From positions 23,620,168 through 23,684,167 of the forward strand of contig NC_064547.1 of assembly GCF_023856365.1 (NCBI RefSeq): a DNA stretch of 64,000 bases. The letters run 5' to 3'. Made by a program: the position numbers and the translations under genes. This stretch comes from Brienomyrus brachyistius. Its lineage: Eukaryota > Chordata > Actinopteri > Osteoglossiformes > Mormyridae. Under the pieces are notes generated by a model. That model was not told the DNA's origin. It searched no databases and was given only the letters and a program-made list of their open reading frames with translations. Positions 56,315 through 64,000 of this stretch are shown here, piece by piece. Positions within the stretch are counted from its first letter, which is position 1. The number at the start of each line of letters is the position of its first letter.

Positions 56315-57520
56315 ATTTACATTTACATTTACAGGATTTGGCAGACGCCCTTAGCCAGAGCGACTTACATAAGTGCTTTGAGACTCTGCAATGAATTTCC
56401 GATGCTAGCTCAATAAGGACCCCAGCTACGAATACTATCTCTGAGAACGCCATTGAGTAGTGCAGAATTTTTATTTTATTTTATTTTTTTAAAACACACA
56501 CCAGAAAAAGAGTCGAGTAAGAATATAGAAGTTCTACGTCAGGTATTTCTGAAAAAGAAAAGTTTTGAGTCGTCGCTTGAAGACATTCAAGGATTCAGCT
56601 GTTCGGACATCTAGGGGGAGTTCATTCCACCAATTAGGTGCCAGGACAGAGAAGAGCCGAGACGCGTGTCTTCCTTGTGCCTTGAGGGGAGGTGGGACCA
56701 GTCGAGCAGTGCTGGAGGATTGGAGAGATCGTGGTGCAGAGCGGGGTGTGATGAGGTCCTTTAGGTAGGATGGTGCCAGAGAATTTTTGGCTTTGTATGC
56801 GAGCATCAGTGTTTTGAATCTGATGCGTGCAGCTACAGGAAGCCAGTGGAGGGAGCGCAGCAAAGGAGTGGTGTGGGAGAACTTGGGAAGGTTGAAAACA
56901 AGACGAGCAGCTGCATTCTGAATCAGTTGGAGGGGACGGATGGCGCTCAGTGGTAAACCCGCTAGAAGCGAGTTGCAGTAGTCAAGGCGTGAGATGACGA
57001 GGGACTGGACGAGTATCTGGGTAGCCTGGGTGGAAAGAAATGGACGTATCCTCCTGATGTTAAAGAGGAGAAACCGACAAGAGCGAGAAAGACTGGCGAT
57101 ATGTGAGGAAAATGACAACCGATCATCTATGGTAACTCCAAGGTTTCTAGCAGAAACCGAAGGACGGATCAGGGAATTGTCAAAGGAGATCGCAAGGTCC
57201 TGGAGGGGGGATGAGTCAGCCGGGATGTAAAGCAACTCAGTTTTACTAGTGTTGAGTTTTAGCTGGTGAGTGGTCATCCAAGATGAGATGTCTGCCAAGC
57301 ATGTAGAGATCTTAGTGGAGACATGAGTGTCTGAGGGAGGGAAGGAGAGGATGAGTTGAGTGTCATCGGCATAGCAGTGGTAGGAGAAGCCATGTGAGGA
57401 TATAACTTCGCCAAGAGATTTAGTGTAGAGGGAGAATAGGAGAGGGCCAAGAACCGAGCCCTGAGGGACACCGGTGGAAAGACAACGTAGAGTAGATATG
57501 GATCCATTCCATGTCACTTG
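56315..57520 (-). pseudogene. L2-clade LINE reverse transcriptase, 5'-truncated
   Basis: An open minus frame (57598-56534) covers the second half of the reverse transcriptase. It has [19 protein letters not shown] (about residue 41 on), the catalytic YADD at 76-79, a [12 protein letters not shown] block, [45 protein letters not shown], and a C-terminal [18 protein letters not shown]. This order is typical of fish L2. The first about 26 residues of the frame are piggyBac antisense, so the LINE begins near 57520. Its 3' end is the (ATTTAC)n-type tail at 56315-56335, with the 'GGCAGACGCCC' block next to it. The frame is unbroken over about 330 codons, so the copy is fairly young. The endonuclease and the RT fingers are absent. 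Confidence 0.9.
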
Positions 57521-58550
57521 GTATATCGCATCCAAGCCGGACAAATTTGGGATCAAGTTCTGGATGGCCACGGATTTGGAGACCAAATACGTCTGCAACG
57601 TGTCCCCTAACTTGGGAAAGGACCCCAGTCACCAGAAAAGGGAGAGGCTGGCAGAGAACATGGTCATGAGTCTGATGGAGCCATTTCTGGATGACGGGAG
57701 AAATGTCACAACGGACAATTTCTTCACCTCACTGGCACTGTCACACAGACTGCTTCAGCGCAAAACAACACTACTGAGCACAGGGAATAAAGTTTGGTAT
57801 GAACTTCCTCCAATTTCAAAGGACACTGCACAGCAAGAGGAATTTTCCGCGTCAGTGCTTAGAAGTGGCAGTGTCTCCTTGACAATTTATGCACCTAAAA
57901 AAACAAGATTGTGTGTGTTCTGAGTTCTTTGGACCAAGATGTGGCGATCTGTGAAGGCAGAAAGAGGAAACCCAACACGATAACAGACTATAATCACATG
58001 AAGGTATGTGAATGTGTGTATAATTTTACATCAGTGCTACAATGTTTTCTGATATGTACTATACAGGCCTATATAGAAAGAAGGTAGAAAAAAAGCAAAT
58101 ACACTCATGACTCTCTCTCTCTCTGCTGTTATCGTGTGGTGTAAATGTGTTGGACCAAATGGCGCGCATGTATTCCGTAAGAGCAGCAACATGCAGGTGG
58201 CCAGTAGCTGTATTTTACAACATGCTGGACCTGGTGGTGGCAAATTCCTACGTTCTGTACAAGGCATGTACAGGGTGGGAAGGCAAAAGAAGATTATTTT
58301 TGAGTCATCTAGCCAAGGAACTCCATTGCCAATTTATGCCACAAAAGGCTTTGGGGACAGAGGAAGGCTGCTGCTGTGCCAGGACTTGTATGGACAACTC
58401 AGTGTCAGGTACAGGAGAACTGCAACAGAAACCGCAGCAGGTTTACCAGTGCAAAGTGTTACAAATTCACTTGCGCCAAATGCAGGGATGATGGTCACTG
58501 GGTCTGCAAACACTGCAAAGTTTGAAACACTCAATTTTTTTTATAAATAA
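57521..58550 (+). pseudogene. piggyBac transposase remnant, right arm
   Basis: The plus frame 57474-57923 carries [20 protein letters not shown], then ENMVMSLMEPFLDDGRNVTT and DNFFTSLALSHRLLQRKT, the central catalytic region of PGBD4-type transposases. After an interruption the C-terminal part resumes (58147 on) with MARMYSVRAATCRWPVAVFY and a degraded zinc-finger-like tail (YQCKVLQIHLRQMQG in one frame, with the corresponding cysteines scattered). Between them, 57992-58140 looks like inserted or intron-like sequence starting GTATGTGA after TDYNHMK. The N-terminus is missing. An AATAAA lies at 58545. Confidence 0.85.
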
Positions 58551-58830
58551 AACAGACTTGTGCTTCCATATATTTTGTGAATGTGTGTCTTTCATATTTG
58601 TAGGTCAGTCAGCGTGTGGGATATTTGGTATAGATATGGCAGACTTTTGTGAAGGTTTCCATGTCACACACAGAGGTTTAGCCTGCCTTGGATTTTAGCT
58701 GCTCTGAGTAAAAAAATGCAAATGTGCCAGGCCTCACAGGTAATGGGTGTGTTTGCACAACAAAAGCAGGAGGACAATGGCCCAAGAAACTCTCAGCAGG
58801 GATGCTAGTAGGTGTTAGGCCCAGGGAATT

Positions 58831-58846
58831 TACGCAAATTTGCGTA
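58831..58846. repeat. Perfect 16-bp palindrome near piggyBac end
   Basis: TACGCAAATTTGCGTA is its own reverse complement and lies 18 bp inside the right TTAA border. It may be a subterminal transposase site. The left arm lacks it because its outer 60 bp diverge. Confidence 0.6.
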
Positions 58847-58869
58847 GATTTGGCAGTTCTAGTGTTAAA

Positions 58870-59720
58870 CAGCAAGGATGATTATGAGAAGATTATGATT
58901 GGCTCATAGAAGGCAGGCAGATCTTGTGCAAAAGCAGTGGATGTAAACTGTAAACACATTTTTATACTTTTATACTTATATTAGATAATCTCAATTCAGA
59001 ATGATTACTAAACTTGCTTAAAGTTTTGCTTCCTATAACAGTAAAAATGTTTTCATAGAACTTAAACCAACCGTGTAACTGCAGAGCGACACAGACACAA
59101 ATGCACAAGTATAAAAGCTCTCAATGGTGTTGGCCGCTTGCACAGGCTGCGACGTTAAGCTCTCCGTAGCCTCGAAGCAGAAGGATAGTGCTTGTTTCTG
59201 CAGTATTCTATTAGTTCCTATTAGTATTCCATAATAAATTGTCTGTGGGCCATTTAGTGCAGGTCAGTGATGTAGTTCATACACCCTAAGAAGAATACAC
59301 TTTTTTATCATGTACTGGAACAAATTCATCTATAATTACAGGAAATCTGATTAATAATGTTTAATATTCATGTACATTTCCTGTTGAATCATTGACTCAT
59401 TCACCTTAGAAGACATAAATGCATAAACACATAAAATTCTTAAAATCATGCAGAAAGCTGTGAAGAAACCACGTTAAGGTGTGAAAGTGGAATAATCTAT
59501 TTAAAGCTTTTCACACTTTCAAAATTTTTGAGATCTAATGCGGTTGATTTTATACGTTTAATACATAATCAATGGATCACATTCTACCAAGAGCAAATGT
59601 CTCAAATTGTAACAGCTAAAATGTTTAAAGGGTTAAGGGTAAATGTGGAAACTACCACTAGAAGCACAGGGCAGAAGAAACCATAAGTGAAACGTCTTCC
59701 CATTACATAGCACTGACTTG
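58870..59720. other. Non-coding stretch, nothing recognised
   Basis: AT-rich sequence without a domain-bearing frame. Confidence 0.45.
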
Positions 59721-59724
59721 CCTA

Positions 59725-59850
59725 CTCAGGGCAGTTTAGAGACTCACTACGTGTTTTTGGACTATTGGAGTAAAACCGCAAACAGCAAATTCCACGCACA
59801 CAGGAACCAAACTCCGGTCCCTGGAGGTGTGAGGCCACGGAACACTGTCA
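59725..59850 (-). repeat. SINE head/body fragment
   Basis: The plus strand 'CAGGGCAGTTTAGAGACTCACTA...TTTTTGGACTATTGGAGTAAAACC...GGAACCAAACTCCGGTCCCTGGAGGTGTGAGGC' is the reverse complement of body and head of the (GGAT)n SINE type. It is diverged and lacks a tail. Confidence 0.65.
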
Positions 59851-60062
59851 GGTGACAAAAATGATGCAGGTCTAATATACTGTAGCATGCATAAGAAATA
59901 GCACACTTGCTATTGATCCTAGTAGCCTAATAGGCTTTGGTTTATGATTTGCCCTGTTCTTAGGGTTGAATTTCCCTCAGCATCTGAAATTGGCCAAGAG
60001 GCGTAAAAAACATTTTCATCTAAATTGTACTTTAGGCGACATGGCAAATTCCCACCCATGGC

Positions 60063-60590
60063 TTTGTGTGTCCTTGTGTGTCTTGCGTGTATCTCTGTGT
60101 TCTTCCTGTGTATTTCTTTGTGTGTCTCTGCCTGGCTCTGTACAGTTTGTCTGTGTGTGTCTCTGGGTGTCTCTTTCTGTGTGTGTGTGTGTGGTTCTTT
60201 GTGTGCCACTGTGTCTCTCTGTGTGTCTCTGTGTTCTCCCTGTGTCTGTGTGTTCTTCCTGTGTATCTCTGTGTCTTCCTGAGTGTCTCTTTGTGTGTCT
60301 CTTTATATCCCTGTGTTCTTCCTGTGTATCTCTGTGTCTTCCTGGGTGTCTCTTTGTGTGTCTCTTTATATCCCTGTGTTCTTCCTGTGTATCTCTGTGT
60401 CTTCCTGGGTGTCTCTTTGTGTGTCTCTTTTTGTGTCTGTTTACCCCTGTGTTGTCCCTGTGTGTGCGTCTGTCTCTTTGTGCCTGTTGGTTCTCCCAGT
60501 GTGTCTCTGTCAGTCTTTCTGTGTCTCCATTTGTCACCGTGTGTGTCTCTGCGTGTTTGTGTGCCTCTGTATTCTCCCAGTGTTTGCATG
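60063..60590. repeat. TGTGTCTCT-rich minisatellite with 63-bp units
   Basis: Three tandem 63-bp units start at 60249, 60312 and 60375 (TGTGTTCTTCCTGTGTATCT...). The surrounding 500 bp consist of shorter TGTCTCTGTG-type repeats. Because 63 is a multiple of 3 and the words lack stops, long open frames arise in several frames on both strands (up to 262 codons plus and 209 minus). They are Cys/Val/Leu- or Thr/His/Arg-rich repeats and not genes. Confidence 0.9.
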
Positions 60591-60667
60591 GCTTTCCTCC
60601 TGGAATAGGCTCCAGGCTAGCTGTGACCTTGTACTGGATAAGCAATTATGGAAGATGGATGGATAGA
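60590..60667 (+). repeat. SINE tail fragment
   Basis: 'CCTGGAATAGGCTCCAGGCT...GGATAAGCAATTATGGAAGA' followed by TGGATGGATA matches a diverged (GGAT)n SINE 3' end. The minisatellite may have grown from its TG-rich middle. Confidence 0.65.
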
Positions 60668-61495
60668 TATTTTCTTATTACTGTGAGGATGAAGATAGTT
60701 GTTGGATTCTTGCAAATAGATGCTCCAGTGATCTTACAAGATCTTATGCTTTAAGGGAATTCACAGGGAATATCTTGGTTAAAATGTAATTTCTGAATTA
60801 TCCTACTTATTGACTTGTTTTGTTCACTTTTATTCACCAGCTCAATCAATAAAAACTTAATATCATGATTTTGGTACAAGAATTTCAATTATCTCAAGTT
60901 CAGTTTACTCTGGAAAATTATGTGAAATAACTAGATCATTTCTGAGTAGTAGCCAAAGGCTACTTTGAATGTGCAATATTTGCCTACTTTCCACATATAA
61001 TTTCATTTTCCCTGAAAGGCAAATGACGATAACTCCCATTTTACTGGCGATCTTCTCTCTCCTTGGAATGTGATGTAAACTCATGTTACTATTTCTGGCT
61101 CCTTCCATTGAATATGTAAGAGCTCTCATGTGTGCATAAGCCATTCACACCTGGCCACATCCCCTTTTATAGTGCTGATGGTGATGTATCTGAATTGTGT
61201 TTCACCGTTGTGTTGTTCATCAAATTATCATGTGAATGCGATTCGAATGCATGAAAATGCGGCTATTACGCCCCCCGATACAGGTAAAAGGTGATATGGT
61301 TTACTTTTTTGCCAATTTAACCTAATTTTAAAAACTTTAATACTTCCGACAAATGATGTTTTGAAAAAAAGCAAGATTATGGATTTAGTCAGTGTTTAAT
61401 TCATGCTTCTACAATAAGATTTCAGCGAATCATGAACCGAAATACACGAGAAATATGCGCAGAATCACTGACGATGCTGTCGACTCCAGAGGGTT
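60668..61495. other. Non-coding stretch, nothing recognised
   Basis: No recognised gene or repeat. Confidence 0.45.
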
Positions 61496-61496
61496 A

Positions 61497-62465
61497 AACT
61501 CCTCCACTTTGGGAAAGACTCCCTCCCCGACCTGGAGAGAGCATTCCATCCTTTTCTGGCTGAGGACCATGGTCTTGGATTTGGAGGTGCTGATTTTCAT
61601 CCCAGCCGCTTCACACTCGGCTGCGAACTGCTCCAGTGAGAGCCAAAGGTCACGGTCCGATGAAGCCAACAGAACCACATCGTCTGCAAAAGCAGAGACC
61701 TAATCCTGAGGTAACCAAACCAGACACCCTCAAAGCCCTGACTGCACCTAGAAATTCTGTCCATTAAAGTTATAAACAGAATCTGTGATAAGAATCGGAG
61801 TCCAACCCACACCGGAAATGAGTCCGACTTACTGCCGACAATGCGGACCAAGCTCTGACACTGGTCATACAGGGACTGAACAGCCCTTATAAGGATGCCC
61901 GGCACCCCATACCACTGGAGCACTCCCCACAGGACTCCCCGAGAGACATGGTTGAATGCCTTCTCCACAAAGTCCACAAAGCACATGTAGACTGGTTGGG
62001 CAAACTCCCATGCACCCTCCAGGACCCTGCTGAGAGTATAGATCTGGTCCACTGTTCCACTGCCAGGGCAAAAACCACACTGCTCCTCCTGAATTTGAGG
62101 TTCGACAATCCGATGGACCCTCCTTTCCAGGACCCATGAACAGCCCTTACCAGGGAGGCTAAGGAGTGTGATACATATGTACTTCTTGAAGAGGGGGACC
62201 ACCACCGCCGTCAGCCAGTCCAGAGGCACTGCCCCCAATGTCCACGCGATGCCGCAGATGCGTGTCAACCAGGACAGCCCTGCAACATCCAGAGCTTTGA
62301 GGAACTCCGGGCAGATCTCATCCACCCCGGGGCCCGGCCACCGAGGAGCCTTTTAACCACCTCTTTGATCTCTGACCCAGAGATCTGCTTCCTCATTGGA
62401 AGGCGTGTCAGGGGGATTGCGGAGGTCTTAGAAGTATTCCTTCCACCGACCCAAAATATTGCCTT
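61497..62465 (-). pseudogene. RTE/Rex3-like LINE reverse transcriptase fragment
   Basis: Minus-strand frames in order give EEADL, EIKEVVKRLLGGRAPG, MDEICPEFLKALDVAGLSWL, LDWLTAVVVPLFKK, QEEQCGFCPGSGTVDQIYTL, FAQPVYMCFVDF, GVLWGVLQWYGVPGILIRAV, and near 61678-61500 MVLLASSDRDLW with QFAAECEAAGMKISTSKS. This is the central reverse transcriptase of a common fish RTE-type LINE, which I believe is Rex3 or a close relative. The block that should read LFADD is frameshifted, and several stops break the frame. The endonuclease, the RT thumb after KVEEF and the 3' UTR are missing, so it is truncated at both ends. Confidence 0.8.
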
Positions 62466-62469
62466 TACT

Positions 62470-62880
62470 GACAAATACAAATTTTTGAGCAAGCTCTGCA
62501 GCTGGTTAACCTTTTCTTGCCTCCAGGTTAATTTGCCAACCTGTAGCCTGCATGCTCCCTGTGAATTTCTATTTCAATAATTGTTAATTCTAGTCAACAT
62601 TTCCTGCATGACTTCACAGGGTCCATATCATTCGCACAAATGCTCACTGAAAGAACTTCTGATGTTATCCATCCAGCTTCTAGCCACTTATCCTCGTTGG
62701 GGTCATGGCCTGCAAGTCTATGCCAAGCAGAATATTACAACTGTAGTGCAACAATATTTATATTGCTTTTGTAATGTCATAACATCTTAAATTAGCATAA
62801 GATTATGCAAATACATAGCCATACATTGGCCTACTGTATATGAATGGCAGCAATATGATAAAATAAAATTTGCCTTTACA
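62470..62880. other. Non-coding stretch, nothing recognised
   Basis: A short tract near 62670-62730 (CCATCCAGCTTCTAGCCACTTATCC) resembles a minus-strand SINE tail. The rest is unassigned. Confidence 0.4.
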
Positions 62881-62883
62881 CAC

Positions 62884-63860
62884 AGTTGAACTTTAATGAC
62901 ATCACATTCTTAATACACAGGCTTTAATATGGAGTTAGCCCACCCTTTGCAGCTATAGCTTCAACTCTTCTGGGAAGGCTGTCCAGAAGGTTTAGGAGTG
63001 TGTTTATGGGAATTTTTGACCATTCTTCCAGGAGAGCATTTGTGAGGTCAGGCACTGATGCTAGACGAGAAGGCCTGGCTTATAGTCTCCACTCTAATTC
63101 ATCCCAAAAATGTTATGTCAGTTTGAGGTAGGTGCTCTGTGCAGGCCAGTAAAGTTCCTCCACACCAGACTTGCTCACCCATGCCCTTATGGACCTTGTG
63201 TTGTGCACTGGTGCGCAGTCATGTTGGAACAGGAAGGGTCCATCCCCAAACTGTTCCCAGAAAGTTGGGAGCATGAAATTGTCCAAAATGGCTTTGAATG
63301 CTGCGGCATTAAGAGTTCCTTTAACTGGAAATAAGGCGCGAAGCCCAACCCCTAAAAAACAACCCCACACCATAATCCCCCCTCCACCAAACTTTACACT
63401 TGGCACAATGCAGTCAGGCAACTACAGTTCTCCTGGCAACCAGCAAACCCAGACTCATCTATCGGATTTCCAGACAGAGAAGCATGACTCATCACTCCAG
63501 AGAACACGTCTCCACTGCTGTAGAGTCCAGTGGCGACGTGCTTTACAGCACTGTATCTGACGCTTTGCGTTGTGCTTGGTGATGTAAGGCTTCAATGCAA
63601 CTGCTCAGCCATGCAAACCCATTCGATAAAGTTCTCTACACACTGTTCATTAGCTAATCTGAAGGCCTCATGAAATTTTGAGGTCTGTAGTTATTGACTC
63701 TGCAGACAGTTGGCTTCTGCACACTGTGCTCCTCAGCATGTGAGGTCCCCACTCTGTGATTTTACGTGGATTACCACTTTGTGGCTGAGTTGCTGTCGTT
63801 CCCAATTGCCTCCATTTTGTTATAATACCACTAACAGTTGACTGTGGAATATTTATGTAA
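62884..63860 (-). pseudogene. Tc1-like transposase pseudogene
   Basis: On the minus strand nearly the whole transposase can be followed with frame breaks: an N-terminal part near 63800-63690, a WSDES-like block near 63490, and an open stretch 63421-63113. The open stretch reads [20 protein letters not shown], then [20 protein letters not shown] (catalytic aspartate kept in FQHD), then a [11 protein letters not shown] stretch where the family has WPAQSPDLNPIE, so the last catalytic glutamate is not in frame. The C-terminal end lies near 62930-62980. It is of the same family as the copy at 37773-38893. No inverted ends are evident. Confidence 0.88.
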
Positions 63861-64000
63861 ATGGTGGGACTTTAGGACCCAGGAGTAATCGAGGAGAGTA
63901 TATATGATGGTAATTCCGGTTGGGTAAAGGTGTTTCGAATCAGCTGCAAGCAGAAGCAGTCGGAAGGATTGAAGCTGCGGCAGGTTTGAATCGTTCAATA
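63861..64000. other. Window edge, nothing recognised
   Basis: 140 bp of sequence without a recognisable feature. It may belong to a feature continuing beyond the window. Confidence 0.4.

Larger units (their letters stand above)
55106..58868. mobile_element. Inverted-duplicate piggyBac structure with L2 core
   Basis: TTAA borders both sides (55106-55109 and 58865-58868), followed inward by CACTAGA on each side. The left arm (55110-56314) and the right arm (57521-58864) are inverted copies of the 3' part of one piggyBac family. For example, the plus strand from about 55197 (CCTCCTGCTTTTGTTGTGCA) recurs as the reverse complement near 58770, and the next 200 bp match almost base for base. Both arms code outward for the same transposase C-terminal region. 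An L2 LINE lies between them. Neither arm has the transposase N-terminus. Confidence 0.85.

Noticed and set aside
59966..60754. 262-codon plus frame and 209/185-codon minus frames
   Set aside because: They arise from TGTGTCTCT-type tandem repeats without stop codons. All frames are low complexity and none has a domain.

Overview
This window is vertebrate, almost certainly teleost, genomic DNA. The evidence is the repeat content rather than any host gene: Tc1-like transposons, tRNA-derived SINEs with (GGAT)n tails, an L2 LINE, an RTE/Rex3-like LINE, piggyBac and hAT-like remnants, palindromic MITEs, and many CA/TG, TCTA and GAAT microsatellites. I found no convincing host exon, no rRNA, functional tRNA or CRISPR, and no operon structure. 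The window reads as an intergenic or intronic desert. The fish clade was not determined.

The dominant object is a complete Ty3/gypsy LTR retrotransposon on the minus strand (16653-24294). Its two 1113-bp LTRs show no difference when read side by side. It has a primer binding site matching the 3' end of tRNA-Ser, an intact gag with a coiled coil and a CCHC knuckle, and an intact pol (protease, reverse transcriptase, RNase H, integrase, GPY/F-like tail). Gag ends on a G-GAA-AAC heptamer directly before its stop codon, and pol lies in the -1 frame without an early ATG. This indicates -1 ribosomal frameshifting. The 3' 13 nt of the tRNA-Ser target also occur a second time inside U5, 61 nt from the true PBS.

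Left of it (1-16.6 kb) lie a decayed hAT-like transposase (minus, about 2.1-2.7 kb), Tc1 remnants (3.0 and 5.6 kb), a hairpin MITE (5.46 kb), several SINE copies (6.1, 9.25, 10.6, 11.3 kb and fragments to 14.4 kb), and a MITE nested in a SINE (10.8 kb). The 8.1-8.6 kb stretch is a candidate conserved non-coding element.

Right of it (24.3-54.9 kb) are Tc1 copies at 28.2 kb (internally deleted), 29.2-30.3 kb (with a SINE inserted, 13-bp target duplication), 37.3 kb and 37.8-38.9 kb (with a nested palindromic MITE). There are also a second copy of the 10.8-kb MITE (34.8 kb), a long-TIR MITE (40.3 kb), a LINE 3' end (41.3 kb), a possible BED-finger fragment (42.5-43.3 kb), and a second hairpin MITE (45.4 kb).

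The last 9 kb hold an unusual piggyBac structure (55106-58868). Two partial copies face away from each other, each with the same outer end, TTAA borders the whole, and an L2 LINE lies between the arms. A 63-bp minisatellite (60.2 kb), a Rex3-like LINE fragment (61.5-62.5 kb, minus) and another Tc1 pseudogene (62.9-63.9 kb, minus) follow.
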